From Pseudomonas sp. ok272 (GTDB lineage: Bacteria > Pseudomonadota > Gammaproteobacteria > Pseudomonadales > Pseudomonadaceae), in contig NZ_FOCB01000003.1 of NCBI RefSeq assembly GCF_900109995.1, positions 324,508-388,507 of the forward strand: a stretch of DNA of 64,000 nt, given 5' to 3'. Positions within the stretch are counted from its first letter, which is position 1, and every line of letters starts with the position of its first letter. The translations under genes and the position numbers were made by a program. Below the pieces are notes generated by a model. It was not told the origin of the DNA. It saw only the letters and a program-made list of their open reading frames with translations, and did no database searches. Shown here piece after piece: positions 17,507 through 26,645 of the stretch.

Positions 17507-18460
17507 TCAGAGTGCTTGAACAGGGGGCGCTGGAGTGGGCGCTTGCGGGTTCACGTACTCACTGCCCTGCACGGAATAATCCGCCCGCCCGTTGTGCTCA
17601 CCGAACAACTCACGGTACAGGGATTCAGCCTGGCTGGTCAGCAGGAGGATCTCGATACGGCGATTGGCACCGTGTTGCGGCTCATCTGCACGTAACGGCA
17701 TGACATCGGCCTGCGCGCTGACCTGCAACACCCCCGCTGCGGGTAAACCCGCGTCAACCATCACATTGCGCGCGCGCAAGGCTCGATCACCCGAGAGGTT
17801 CCAGTTGTTGTAGCCGGCCTTGTGCTTATAGGGCGTCGCGTCGGTATGCCCGCTGATGATCAGCTTGTTGTCGACCTTGGCCAGCACCCCGGCCAGCCCG
17901 CTCAGCACACGCTGAAAATGCGCGGTCAGCGTGGCGCTGCCACGTTGGAACATGAACCGTTGCTGGTCATCCTTGATTAAGATGCGCAGCCCTTGGGGGA
18001 CCACCTGCACTTCAAGATTGGTCAGCGCATCGGTTTCCTTGGCCAGTGCATCAAGCAGCGCGACCAACTGCTTCATCTCGGCAGGTGAATTGACGTGCTG
18101 CTTGCCGTTCGTCGCTATTGCGCTATCTCGTGTCTGCTCACGCGTCTCGCTGATCGGGCTGTTTTCAACTTCTGGATTGGCCCTCAGGGGCACGCCGTCG
18201 AGCTGCGTCGGCACCCGACTGCTGTTATCGAATACTCCGGCACCGCCGTCCACCATCGGATTGGCTAGCCGATCCGCGGAGGTAATCGGACGCTCATCGG
18301 TTTTCGGGTTGACGATCCACAGCACCATAAACAACGCCATCATCGCCAGGGTGAAGTCAGCGAAGGCCACCTTCCAGGCACCGCCATGCTCATCATGCGA
18401 GCTTTTTTTCGCGCGCCGCCGGATGATCACTTCATGGCCTGTATCGCCGCGCTTTCTCAT
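17507..18460 (-). CDS. motB: Flagellar stator protein MotB (LafU)
   Basis: 317 aa. Short cytoplasmic tail, one membrane span with the proton-carrying Asp35 (AFADFTLAMMALFMVLWIV), a linker, then an OmpA-type peptidoglycan-binding domain (ISGHTDATPYKHKAGYNNWNLSGDRALRARNVMV). Anchors the stator to the cell wall. Its start overlaps the motA stop by 4 bp. No motX or motY is nearby and the pair looks proton-driven. Confidence 0.94.
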   Translation of the reverse strand: MRKRGDTGHEVIIRRRAKKSSHDEHGGAWKVAFADFTLAMMALFMVLWIVNPKTDERPITSADRLANPMVDGGAGVFDNSSRVPTQLDGVPLRANPEVENSPISETREQTRDSAIATNGKQHVNSPAEMKQLVALLDALAKETDALTNLEVQVVPQGLRILIKDDQQRFMFQRGSATLTAHFQRVLSGLAGVLAKVDNKLIISGHTDATPYKHKAGYNNWNLSGDRALRARNVMVDAGLPAAGVLQVSAQADVMPLRADEPQHGANRRIEILLLTSQAESLYRELFGEHNGRADYSVQGSEYVNPQAPTPAPPVQAL

Positions 18461-19329
18461 GCTGCGTCCCTTTCATCCTCATAGCGGTTGACCCAGGTCT
18501 CCAGCTGTTTGAAGGCCGGTTTAACGTCCTGTTCAATCAGCTTGCGCCCGGCATCGACCGCCAACAACGTCGGCTTGCCGGCCACGTGGGCGACCAAGGT
18601 GGTACGCACACACTCCAGGGCCGACAGCTCGGTTTTCACTCGCTGGGCCATGGCATTGCTCAACGGATCCATCAGGCAGTAGCAAAAGAAAATACCCAGG
18701 AAGGTACCGACCAGCGCAGCGGCCACATGTGCACCGATTTCTGCCACCGAACCACCGATGCTGCCCATGGTGATGATGATGCCCATGATCGCCGCCAAAA
18801 TACCGAAGCCCGGCATGGCCTCGCCGATCTTGTGCAGCGAGCGCGATGGCTGTAGCAACGCGTGCTCCATGGCGTCCAACTCCTGCTCAAGAAAGCCCTC
18901 CAACTCATGCGCGCTGATCTTGCCCATGGCCATCAGGCGGAAGTTGTCGGCAATAAAGGCCATCAGGTTCTTTTCTTGCAGGATCAGCGGGTAGCGGCCA
19001 AACAGGTCGCTCTGCTCCGGCTCTTCAATATGTGCATCGAGCACCTTGAGGCCACCGGCTTCGACCATTTCCAACAGTTCGTACAGCAGCATCAGCAACT
19101 GCCGTTGAAACGCCTCGCCACGGCGCTTCAACACGAACACACCTTTGATTTGCGAACACATTTCCAGCAGCACTTCCTTGGGATTGCCAACAATCAGGCT
19201 GCCCAATCCCGCACCGAGGATGATCACCATCTCCGCCGGCTGCCAAAGCACCCGCATATCCCCATTGGCCATGGCGTAACCGCCCAGCACACAGGCCACA
19301 ATGAACAAGGAACCAATTATCTTCTGCAC
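18457..19329 (-). CDS. motA: Flagellar stator protein MotA (LafT)
   Basis: 290 aa with four hydrophobic segments, the last two containing AMPGFGILAAIMGIIITMG (Pro173 at the position known to be essential in MotA) and AALVGTFLGIFFCYCLMDPL. The N-terminal pair is at residues 4-20 and 33-50. With MotB it forms the torque-generating proton channel. Second-to-last gene of the fliD operon, as in the Vibrio laf operon. Confidence 0.94.
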   Translation of the reverse strand: MQKIIGSLFIVACVLGGYAMANGDMRVLWQPAEMVIILGAGLGSLIVGNPKEVLLEMCSQIKGVFVLKRRGEAFQRQLLMLLYELLEMVEAGGLKVLDAHIEEPEQSDLFGRYPLILQEKNLMAFIADNFRLMAMGKISAHELEGFLEQELDAMEHALLQPSRSLHKIGEAMPGFGILAAIMGIIITMGSIGGSVAEIGAHVAAALVGTFLGIFFCYCLMDPLSNAMAQRVKTELSALECVRTTLVAHVAGKPTLLAVDAGRKLIEQDVKPAFKQLETWVNRYEDERDAA

Positions 19330-19332
19330 AAC

Positions 19333-20067
19333 TTAAGCTCTCTCGGTTAAATATCGACAGGCCTTGTCAATCGCCTGTTTACTGATCTGGCATACCCGAG
19401 CGTCACTCAGTTCAAGCACCAGGGCGATTTCTTTCAGACTCAATTCGTGCTGGTAATACAGTGTCAGTACCAAGCGTTCGCGCTCACTCAACTGACTCAG
19501 CGCCTGCTCCAGCAAGCGCTCTTTGAACACCCGCTCTTCAATACCGACCGCCGCTTCGAGAAACCCTTCATGACCGTTCTGCAACAGCTCATCAAGGCTC
19601 TCGATCGCCTCACAGGACTCGGCTCGAAGAAACTCCTGATAGTCCTTTTCGACCAATCCGGTAAAGGCCAGAATTTCTTCATCGAGCGGCGCCCGTCCGA
19701 GTTGGCGCGCCAGTTTGCGAATGTCATCACGGACCTTGTGCGCCTGCTGGCGCACTTGTCGCGGACGCCAATCCTGGCGGCGCAGCTCATCGAGAATCGC
19801 GCCGCGTATACGCAATGCGGCAAAGCGGCCAAAGTGCTCGTCCGGCGTGCCATAGCGGCGCAACCCTTCGAGCAAACCCATCAAGCCAATCTGCTCCATG
19901 TCCTCACGATCCAGCACCTGATTGGCTTGCAGCGACAGCTGGCTGACGATGCGCTTGACCAACGGCAGGTATTGCAACAACCACCGCTGCTCAGCCCCCG
20001 GAGCAAACACCGAGTGACCGCCGTGAGGGCTGCTGTAGTCGGAGTCGATGGCACAGGTGGCATTCAT
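19333..20067 (-). CDS. fliA: Flagellar sigma factor FliA / LafS (sigma-28)
   Basis: 244 aa. Region 2: YLPLVKRIVSQLSLQ and DREDMEQIGLMGLLEGLRRY, then FAALRIRGAILDELRRQDWRPR, the sigma-28 signature. Region 4: LSERERLVLTLYYQHELSLKEIALVLELSDARVCQISKQAI. Length is standard. Expected to transcribe late genes such as flagellin and to be held by the FlgM encoded at 24.5 kb. Lies between fliL and motA in the laf order. Confidence 0.95.
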   Translation of the reverse strand: MNATCAIDSDYSSPHGGHSVFAPGAEQRWLLQYLPLVKRIVSQLSLQANQVLDREDMEQIGLMGLLEGLRRYGTPDEHFGRFAALRIRGAILDELRRQDWRPRQVRQQAHKVRDDIRKLARQLGRAPLDEEILAFTGLVEKDYQEFLRAESCEAIESLDELLQNGHEGFLEAAVGIEERVFKERLLEQALSQLSERERLVLTLYYQHELSLKEIALVLELSDARVCQISKQAIDKACRYLTERA

Positions 20068-20076
20068 CGCCGCGCC

Positions 20077-20562
20077 CTACTGAACGATCAGTTTGCTGAC
20101 CAGCACATGCGCGAAGGGCAGCACCAGCTTCTTGCTGGCGAAATCCGCCAACAGCGCCTTTTCCAGTACCGCCTGTAATTCGGGGACCGACATGGCCCGC
20201 ACCTCACGCAGTGACTTGCTCGACAGGAGGGCGACCACCGAGGTGCGCACCATGGGGTCGATCTGTTCGAGCTTTTTGACGTCGGCTTTAGCTTCTGCCT
20301 GCAGCACCAGGTCCAGCACAACGTAGTACTCACGGCCCTCGCCTTGCAGGCTGACGATGATTTTTTCTATCGGGAAGAAGGTGTATTCAGTCAACTCCAC
20401 CTCCTCTTCGGCTTGCGCCGAGCCAGTTGAGGCATCGCTTTCAACGGTGCTGACAGCCGCCATTGGTCTGGCCTTGATCTGGCTGTAGGTGAAGGTGAAA
20501 CCCGCCAGCGTAATGGCGATATTTAGCATGAGCATTAATAGAATGACTCGCGGCATTGACAT
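20077..20562 (-). CDS. fliL: Flagellar basal-body protein FliL (LafF)
   Basis: 161 aa. One N-terminal membrane span (ILLMLMLNIAITLAGFTFTYSQI), an acidic linker, then the FliL domain (FFPIEKIIVSLQGEGREYYVVLDLVLQAE). FliL surrounds the stator and supports it under load. Followed by fliA after 9 bp; about 67 bp separate it from fliK upstream. Confidence 0.9.
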   Translation of the reverse strand: MSMPRVILLMLMLNIAITLAGFTFTYSQIKARPMAAVSTVESDASTGSAQAEEEVELTEYTFFPIEKIIVSLQGEGREYYVVLDLVLQAEAKADVKKLEQIDPMVRTSVVALLSSKSLREVRAMSVPELQAVLEKALLADFASKKLVLPFAHVLVSKLIVQ

Positions 20563-20629
20563 AGCTGACTCTCAAATCCACACACGGGTTAATAATTTTC
20601 ACGTCCAGCCGGCGGCTGGGACGACGCGC

Positions 20630-21763
20630 TTAAACAGTGATCAATACATCGCGCTTGGCCGCAGCTTTTTCCTCTGTCCGTGCGTCACTGGCTTGATTGG
20701 CCGCTATCTCGGCTTCACCAAAAAAGCGTGCGCGGCCCTGCTGTGCATGTTGTTGGCTCGACTGTCCGTCACTGGACACACCGACACTGACCTGGGTGAA
20801 GTGCTGCCCAACCAACTCCTGGCGCAGACGCTCACTGGTGTGTTGCAACAGGCGCGCGACATCGGCCTGAGAGGCGGTAATCTGCACGCTGAGACGCCCC
20901 GACTCATGGCTGAGGAAGATTTCCATGCTGCCCAGCTCAGGCGGATCGAGACGGATGGTGGCGTTCTGCACACGCTGCTGCACCTGCAGTTCAACGTGTT
21001 CACGCAACGCACCGAGCATCTGCTCGCCCCACTTGGCCTCTGGCCCTTGCAACCTGATTGAGCGCTCCACGGCCGCCGCAGATGCGGACTGCAACGGGGT
21101 CGATGAGGCAGGTGTCACGCTATCGCCCACCTCAGTTGCCGGCGTTCCGGTGGCAGCCTCCAGAGGCTCCAGGGCCGCCAACAACGCCACATCAACCGGT
21201 TTAACCTGGGTCGGCAACAGTGCTTCGGCCTTCGGTAGCGCTGTCGAACGCGCCGAGTCCGGCACGACGGGCTGGTTGGTCAGTAGGCCCATGGTGTTGT
21301 CGTTGGCGGTGACGCGTCCCCCGGCGGAGTGAGTCGGTCTATCCGGCGCGGGCAAGCGGGCGTCCAGCGGCAAGGCCAACACCACACCCCGCTCGGTCGT
21401 TGCGTCGCTGATCACCGCGGGCCCAACCTGGGCCGATGACGGCGCATCCCGCGCTTGCAGCTGTACTTCGCGCTGGCCGAGCATACTCAGCAACCACTGC
21501 TCAGCCTCCAGCGTCGGTTCAATCTGAGCCGTGTCATCGGGGTCCGCCTGCGCCTCGACGGCGACCTCGGGCAGGGGGTCAAGCTCCCCGAACCGTGCAT
21601 CCTGCTGTTGCGCAACACTGTCCAACTCGCTGGCGAACAGCTCGCCAATACCCAGCACAGCCTCCGCTGAGCCGGGTTGTTCAGCGCTGCCACGCGCGGG
21701 CCGTGCCTCGCTATCCTGTGTCGGTACAGCCGACGCAGCCCCCTGAGTGACTAACTGAAGCAC
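20630..21763 (-). CDS. fliK: Hook-length control protein FliK (LafE)
   Basis: 377 aa, GTG start at 21763 supported by GGTGGGAGA just upstream. The N-terminal two thirds are Ala/Pro/Glu-rich and unstructured (the ruler), and the C-terminal region about 235-330 is the export-switch domain (HVELQVQQRVQNATIRLDPPELGSMEIFLSHESGRLSVQITASQADVARLLQH). Measures hook length and acts on FlhB. Begins 3 bp after the fliT stop. Confidence 0.92.
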   Translation of the reverse strand: MLQLVTQGAASAVPTQDSEARPARGSAEQPGSAEAVLGIGELFASELDSVAQQQDARFGELDPLPEVAVEAQADPDDTAQIEPTLEAEQWLLSMLGQREVQLQARDAPSSAQVGPAVISDATTERGVVLALPLDARLPAPDRPTHSAGGRVTANDNTMGLLTNQPVVPDSARSTALPKAEALLPTQVKPVDVALLAALEPLEAATGTPATEVGDSVTPASSTPLQSASAAAVERSIRLQGPEAKWGEQMLGALREHVELQVQQRVQNATIRLDPPELGSMEIFLSHESGRLSVQITASQADVARLLQHTSERLRQELVGQHFTQVSVGVSSDGQSSQQHAQQGRARFFGEAEIAANQASDARTEEKAAAKRDVLITV

Positions 21764-21766
21764 GGT

Positions 21767-22093
21767 TTATCTCCCACCTTGAAACAGATCGACGCGTAAA
21801 TAAGCAGAGCGCCCTTCGGCATACTCAAGGTGTGTCAGTAAGCTCTGGCGTAGATGTTCACAGGCTTGCGCGCAGGCCTTGATCGCTTGCGCATACAACT
21901 GTTTGAGCTGCTGCTTGACGCGCAGCAACTCCTCTCCGGGTTCAGTCATTGTGGACAGGGCTTGCAGGCACTCGCGCACGCTCACATCGATCGCCGCGAA
22001 ACGTTCCCAGCCTTTGCTTTGCACCACCTCTGCCAGCTGTTCATGCACCGCAACAAAGCGCAATAGCAATTGACGCCTAGCCGCGGACTGCAT
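21767..22093 (-). CDS. fliT: Flagellar export chaperone FliT-like (LafD)
   Basis: 108 aa from the ATG at 22093; the longer frame upstream is a fliS shadow. All-helical, charged (RQLLLRFVAVHEQLAEVVQSKGWERFAAIDVSVRECLQ, ELLRVKQQLKQLYAQAIKACAQACEHLRQ), which fits FliT, the chaperone of FliD. Sequence identity alone would not name it; the position fliD-fliS-(this)-fliK equals lafD. Overlaps fliS by 17 bp. Confidence 0.75.
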   Translation of the reverse strand: MQSAARRQLLLRFVAVHEQLAEVVQSKGWERFAAIDVSVRECLQALSTMTEPGEELLRVKQQLKQLYAQAIKACAQACEHLRQSLLTHLEYAEGRSAYLRVDLFQGGR

Positions 22094-22475
22094 GCACACC
22101 CTCCCAGCCATCGCGCAGCTCTGCGAGCAAATGCACCACTTCATCCAGCCCTTCGAGCGACAGCGTGACGCTGACATCAGAGAGGCGATAGATGCAGTAG
22201 TCATAGAGCCTGGAGAGCCCCAACACCAGCTCACCACCGCCCTCGTAATCGAGGGCACCGTTGAGGCCATTAAGGATGTTCAGGCACTTTTCCAGTGACT
22301 GGCCTTTTTGCTGATAACGCTTACCTTCGATATGCCCACGGGCACGCGCCAACTCATCCAGCAAGCCGTCAAACAGCACCAGCACCAGCGCATAGGGCGA
22401 GGCGGCGGCCGTGCGCGACTCAAGATCGATCGAGCGGTAGCTGTCGTAGCTTTCATTCACGTGATAGGTACTCAT
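22077..22475 (-). CDS. fliS: Flagellin export chaperone FliS (LafC)
   Basis: 132 aa. TYHVNESYDSYRSIDLESRTAAASPYALVLVLFDGLLDELARARGHIEGKRYQQKGQSLEKCLNILNGL is the FliS signature (small helical bundle that caps flagellin). The ATG at 22475 overlaps the TGA of fliD, so the pair is coupled. Confidence 0.93.
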   Translation of the reverse strand: MSTYHVNESYDSYRSIDLESRTAAASPYALVLVLFDGLLDELARARGHIEGKRYQQKGQSLEKCLNILNGLNGALDYEGGGELVLGLSRLYDYCIYRLSDVSVTLSLEGLDEVVHLLAELRDGWEGVHAVRG

Positions 22476-23770
22476 CAAAACAGGCCGTAGGTTTGTTCCA
22501 TCGCCGACATCGTCTGCATCATGCTGGTGTACTGCTTGAGGTAGCGACCGTAGTAGCTGTCGTACTGTTTTTGGATGTTTTCAAACTGCTCGTCGACCCG
22601 GCGCAGCTGGTTGTTCAAGCTGTCCTTGCGGGCTTTCATCAGGCCATTGGCGCTGCTGGTATACACCGAGAGGTTCTTCTCAATGCTCTCGAGCAGGTTG
22701 TCCTTGCCGGTAAACAGTTTCTCGAAGCCTTCCGGGTTGGCCGCCACAGCTTTTTCGAAACGGGTGGCGTCCAACACCAATTTGCCGCTGCGATCGGCGC
22801 TGATACCGAACTCCATCAGGCTGACGCCGCCGTACGGGTTGCGTACCACTTGGTTGAGCAGGTTTTCGATGGCGCGAATGCTGGAGTCTCCGGCCAGGAC
22901 GCCCCGGGTACTATCCTCACCGCCACTGGCGGTCAGCGTGTCGAACGTGCTCATCAGGGTATTGAGCGCAGTGGCGAACGACTGCGCCTTGTCTTTGGTT
23001 GCCGTCTTGTCTTGACCGATGTCGATGCTCAACGCCTGATCACCCGGCTTGTGCACCTTGTTGAAGGTCAGGCTGACGCCGTCAATCACGTTTTCAAAGG
23101 TGTTGCTGGCACTGGTCAGCAACATGCCGCTCTCGCCCCCCAGGCGCACCTTGGCATCTTGAGCCTTGCTCAGTTCCTGCTTGGTTGCCAACGCGCCGTC
23201 CAGCGCGGTATTGCCGGTCGCGCTCAGGCTAAGGGCATTGGCCTCACCCGTTTTCTCACTGCTGAGCACCAATGAAACTTCACCGTTGCTGCGTACCAGT
23301 GTGGCTTTAACCCCACTGTTGTCCGCGGCGTTGTTGATCGCCGCAGCCAACTCGTCCAGGGTCGCGGTCTTACTGAGGTCGACGCTGAATGACTTACCGT
23401 CCTGACCGATATTCAAGCTACCGCTGCCCAGGTCGGCGGCCGTCAGTCCACCCAGGGAAACCTGATGGCGCGTGGCCAACTGCTCAACGAAGAACTGGTA
23501 GTTACCTGGAACAGCCGTGGTCCCGACCTTCGCCGTGGCAACCCCCTCCTGGCTAAAGGTGGCGCTGTTGATCAGCATGGTGCTACCGGCACTCTTCATG
23601 CTTTTGATCGCCGAGCTGAAGCTCTTCAGCGAACTGTCCAACGAGTTCACCGCGGTGAGCTGAGCCTTGTAGTTCGCTTCGTTGCGATTGGCCTTGGCCA
23701 ACGCCGCTTGCACCTCATAGTTGGCTAGCTGCGTGGACATTTTCTTGATGTAGTCGGAATCTATCGCCAT
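22475..23770 (-). CDS. fliD: Flagellar filament cap protein FliD (LafB, HAP2)
   Basis: 431 aa from the ATG at 23770, which has a GGAG ribosome site about 8 bases upstream; the frame extends further but beyond the promoter. N-terminal IDSDYIKKMSTQLANYEVQAALAKANRNEANYKAQLTAVNSLDSSLKSF and C-terminal LRRVDEQFENIQKQYDSYYGRYLKQYTSMMQTMSAMEQTYGLF are the FliD coiled ends. Caps the filament and folds flagellin subunits. First gene of an eight-gene operon ending in motB. Confidence 0.93.
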   Translation of the reverse strand: MAIDSDYIKKMSTQLANYEVQAALAKANRNEANYKAQLTAVNSLDSSLKSFSSAIKSMKSAGSTMLINSATFSQEGVATAKVGTTAVPGNYQFFVEQLATRHQVSLGGLTAADLGSGSLNIGQDGKSFSVDLSKTATLDELAAAINNAADNSGVKATLVRSNGEVSLVLSSEKTGEANALSLSATGNTALDGALATKQELSKAQDAKVRLGGESGMLLTSASNTFENVIDGVSLTFNKVHKPGDQALSIDIGQDKTATKDKAQSFATALNTLMSTFDTLTASGGEDSTRGVLAGDSSIRAIENLLNQVVRNPYGGVSLMEFGISADRSGKLVLDATRFEKAVAANPEGFEKLFTGKDNLLESIEKNLSVYTSSANGLMKARKDSLNNQLRRVDEQFENIQKQYDSYYGRYLKQYTSMMQTMSAMEQTYGLF

Positions 23771-23797
23771 CTGGAGCGCTCCTTTAAATGAGGTATG

Positions 23798-23813
23798 AGC
23801 AATTACGGTGCCA
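23798..23813 (-). promoter_or_regulatory. Sigma-54 promoter of the fliD (laf) operon
   Basis: Minus strand TGGCACCGTAATTGCT agrees with the TGGCAC-N5-TTGC consensus at every fixed position. Transcription would start about 12 bases on, leaving a short leader that contains the fliD ribosome site. LafK, which has the GAFTGA sigma-54 contact loop, is the expected activator. Confidence 0.85.
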
Positions 23814-24055
23814 AGAACCAAACGCTGGTTTTATACGGGCATCAGCCTGCGCCATGCAGAAAGACCACTTCCGCTCGCCTCTGAATGCGCGACAAAGGGA
23901 AGGCCTGTTTCCGCATTCGCGACTGCCGGTCATTACCCCTTGATAGGCGACAGCCAGCCGGCTTTTCTTAAGCGTCACGCCGCACTGCGCCGACGAACGT
24001 CGCGCTCAGGCAAAGTCAGGAAGAGGGAAGAAAAATTAAAAGGGGGAACGCCGAC

Positions 24056-24496
24056 TCAGAAAAACTGCGGCGTATACAACGGGGCGTCTCGACCATCGCC
24101 GAGCAACTGACTGAGGATGTCGTTGTGCATGGCTAACAATTTGCCATTGCGCTCATTGAGCTGCTTGCACTGTGCCACCAACTGAGCGAGCTGAGCCCAG
24201 GCGTGACGCAGGGCATCGCCGCGACTGGGCGGGAACTGCAAAAACAGCTGCTGCAACGCGGCATTGTCAGGTGCGAAAGCAAAGGCCGTAAGAATTTTGC
24301 TGCGCCGCTGTGCACGCAGGCGTACCTGATCAATCAAGGTAACGACCTGTGCATTGAGCTGGTCAATCTGCGGGCTATTGCGCTCCAGCAACTGTTGATA
24401 CAACCCTTGCATCAAGTCGCGCAGGCTCAAGTAGTCAGTGCAGTCGAGCTGCACATCCTGCTCAACCACCTTCAGCAGTTGCTCGCGCTTACTCAC
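24056..24496 (-). CDS. flgN: Flagellar export chaperone FlgN
   Basis: 146 aa, helical and Gln/Leu-rich: QLDCTDYLSLRDLMQGLYQQLLERNSPQIDQLNAQVVTLIDQVRLRAQRRSKIL. This length and pattern, right behind flgM with a 4-bp start/stop overlap, mark it as FlgN, chaperone for FlgK and FlgL. In Vibrio lateral clusters flgM and flgN sit next to flgA; here they lie between fliJ and fliD. Confidence 0.85.
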   Translation of the reverse strand: MSKREQLLKVVEQDVQLDCTDYLSLRDLMQGLYQQLLERNSPQIDQLNAQVVTLIDQVRLRAQRRSKILTAFAFAPDNAALQQLFLQFPPSRGDALRHAWAQLAQLVAQCKQLNERNGKLLAMHNDILSQLLGDGRDAPLYTPQFF

Positions 24497-24774
24497 ACAT
24501 CGCTGCCGCTGTGATAGCTCAACATGCTGCTCGCCAAGGCCGCCGTGTCAGTGCTGATTTCGCCACGCTGCAGCGCCAGCTTGAAGGCCGCCACCTTATC
24601 CAGATCGATATCCGGCAGGCTGCGCAGCGCGTCCTGCACATGTTCTAAGCGCGGAGCCGGGCTGCGCGCCGTCATGCTTGCCGCCGCAGACGGGCCTGGC
24701 CGCTCAGCATTGCTCAGCGCCGAAGTCTCGCTCGGCACGTTGAAACCGGCCTTGAACGGCCTGCTGATTTCCAT
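24493..24774 (-). CDS. flgM: Anti-sigma-28 factor FlgM
   Basis: 93 aa from the ATG at 24774; a TTG four codons earlier is less likely. N-terminal half is Ser/Pro/Ala-rich and disordered, C-terminal half is LEHVQDALRSLPDIDLDKVAAFKLALQRGEISTDTAALASSMLSY, the FlgM sigma-binding helices. FlgM holds FliA until the hook is done, then leaves the cell through the export gate. It is paired with flgN. Confidence 0.88.
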   Translation of the reverse strand: MEISRPFKAGFNVPSETSALSNAERPGPSAAASMTARSPAPRLEHVQDALRSLPDIDLDKVAAFKLALQRGEISTDTAALASSMLSYHSGSDV

Positions 24775-24803
24775 GATCTCATCCAATTCTTGGGGTTACA
24801 GCC

Positions 24804-24829
24804 AAATAGGCGACCGCCAGTGGCGTTGA
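24804..24829 (-). promoter_or_regulatory. Possible sigma-28 promoter of flgMN
   Basis: Minus strand TCAA, 14 bases, GCCTATTT. It matches 3 of 4 and 5 of 8 consensus bases and would give a leader of about 25 bases. A FliA-dependent flgM would be normal feedback. The match is weak. Confidence 0.25.
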
Positions 24830-24888
24830 CTTAAATGCCCGGGCGCAAATATTTTCACTTGCGGGGGCATCCGCCTGCAGCTAACGAC

Positions 24889-25314
24889 TCAAGTGCCTTG
24901 CGCGCGCCACCAGGCCTGCGCAGCCAGGCCATCCTGGATCTTCTGTTCCTGCTGGGCAAGCAATTGCTGCCACTGCTGCATTTTTGTATCAATCACCTGC
25001 GCCACTACCTTTTCGCTGCGCATGGCGGCCAGTAGTTCGCCTTGAATGCGGGCCAGGTTCTCTTCAGCCAGTACCAGCTCGCGCTGCTGCAGTTCGACCA
25101 TCTTGTGCAAGGTGTCCTTGTAGCGCTGCTGATTATCGCGCTGCAAAGGGGTCGTCATCGGTACGGTGTAGCTGCACAAGCGGCCCAAGCCGACGATGTT
25201 GTTGCGATAGCGCTGGCACAAATTCTGCTGATAGGTCACCCGCCCGAGCATCTGCTGCACCCGGCTCCCGCGCAGACCGGCCAAGCGCGATAACACCTCA
25301 ATCTGTTGTTTCAT
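24889..25314 (-). CDS. fliJ: Flagellar export chaperone FliJ
   Basis: 141 aa from the ATG at 25314 (a GTG lies one codon earlier). Continuous coiled coil: VLSRLAGLRGSRVQQMLGRVTYQQNLCQRYRNNIVGL, LQQRELVLAEENLARIQGELLAAMRSEKVVAQVID. FliJ is the stalk of the export ATPase ring, linking FliI to FlhA. Follows fliI by 8 bp. Confidence 0.88.
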   Translation of the reverse strand: MKQQIEVLSRLAGLRGSRVQQMLGRVTYQQNLCQRYRNNIVGLGRLCSYTVPMTTPLQRDNQQRYKDTLHKMVELQQRELVLAEENLARIQGELLAAMRSEKVVAQVIDTKMQQWQQLLAQQEQKIQDGLAAQAWWRAQGT

Positions 25315-25322
25315 CACGCCGC

Positions 25323-26642
25323 CTATTTAATGATGCTCTGCAAGGTGGTGATGCTCAGCCCCAGATCGGCGGCCACGCCAACATCCTGGCGTAGGAAACG
25401 CTCGATACTGGGTGCCAGCTGCACCGAGCGATCGGTTTTGCTGTCCATCCCTGGGGTGTAGCCGCCCAATGGGATCAGCTCTTTGATGCGCTCGAAGGTG
25501 CTGTAGAGCTCTTTGAATTGGCGCGCCGCCCCCTGATGCGCTGGCGTGCTGACCTGGCTCATGCAGCGACTGACCGAGGCCGCGACATCGATGGCCGGGT
25601 AATGCCCGACATCGGCCAAGCGCCGCGACAAGACGATATGCCCATCGAGAATCGCCCGCGCGCAATCGACCACCGGATCCTGCTGATCATCCCCTTCGGC
25701 CAATACGGTGTACAACGCACTCAGGCTACCCTGCTCGCCGGCACCATTGCCCGCGCTCTCCACCAACTCGGGCAGCATGCCAAACACCGACGGTGGATAA
25801 CCCTTGGTCGCTGGCGGTTCGCCCAAGGCCAGCGCAATCTCGCGCTGAGCCATGGCGTAGCGGGTGAGTGAGTCGACCAGCAGCAACACATCCTTGCCTT
25901 GATCGCGAAAATAGCCGGCGATGGTGTGGCACAACTCTGTGGCCTTGAGCCGCATCAGCGGCGACTCATTTGCGGGAGCCACCACCACTACGGCCTTGCG
26001 CAGGCCTTCTTCGCCCAAGGCATGCAGGAGAAACTCCTGCACCTCACGGCCACGCTCACCGATCAAGCCAACCACCACGACATCGGCCTTGGTCTGGCGG
26101 GTAATCATCCCCAGCAGCACGCTTTTACCCACGCCACTGCCGGCGAAGAGCCCGACGCGCTGCCCCTTGCCCAAGGTGAGCAAGGCATTGATCGCGCGTA
26201 CCCCGACGTCCAGTGGTTCGGAAACCGGCCGGCGCTTGAGTGGATTGACCCGCGGCAACTCGGTCGGCAACAGATCACGACCGCTTAACTTGCCCTTGTC
26301 ATCCAGGGGTTCACCGAGACCATTGAGTACCCGCCCGAGCCAAGACTCGTCGATTTGTAGTAGCGCTTCGTCCTTGGCGGGAAATACCCGCGAGCCAGAG
26401 GTCAGGCCGACGGGTTTTTTGAACGGCATCAGATAGGTGATATCGCGGTTGAAACCGACGACCTGGGCCTCCAGCATGCTGCCATCGCCCTGTTCGACGT
26501 AGCAGCGCTGGCCGGTCATCCGCTGACAACCGAGGCTTTCCAGGAGCATGCCGGAGACGCGCACCAAACGACCGCTGACCTTGGCCAATTGCACGGTATC
26601 CAGTGAGCGCAGCGCCTCGTCGAGTTTGAAGCCTTCTAGCAC
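25323..26642 (-). CDS. fliI: Flagellar export ATPase FliI
   Basis: 439 aa, F1-beta-like. Walker A AGSGVGKS at residues 167-174, then VVVVGLIGERGREVQEFL and the Walker B region DVLLLVDSLTRYAMAQREIALALGEPPATKGYPPSVF. C-terminal YTPGMDSKTDRSVQLAPSIERFLRQD. Powers export of rod, hook and filament subunits. Three bases separate it from fliH upstream. Confidence 0.96.
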   Translation of the reverse strand: MLEGFKLDEALRSLDTVQLAKVSGRLVRVSGMLLESLGCQRMTGQRCYVEQGDGSMLEAQVVGFNRDITYLMPFKKPVGLTSGSRVFPAKDEALLQIDESWLGRVLNGLGEPLDDKGKLSGRDLLPTELPRVNPLKRRPVSEPLDVGVRAINALLTLGKGQRVGLFAGSGVGKSVLLGMITRQTKADVVVVGLIGERGREVQEFLLHALGEEGLRKAVVVVAPANESPLMRLKATELCHTIAGYFRDQGKDVLLLVDSLTRYAMAQREIALALGEPPATKGYPPSVFGMLPELVESAGNGAGEQGSLSALYTVLAEGDDQQDPVVDCARAILDGHIVLSRRLADVGHYPAIDVAASVSRCMSQVSTPAHQGAARQFKELYSTFERIKELIPLGGYTPGMDSKTDRSVQLAPSIERFLRQDVGVAADLGLSITTLQSIIK

Positions 26643-26645
26643 GGG

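Noticed and set aside
25786..25795. GGTGGATAA as another DnaA box
   Set aside because: First base differs from the exact 9-mer and it lies inside conserved fliI codons.
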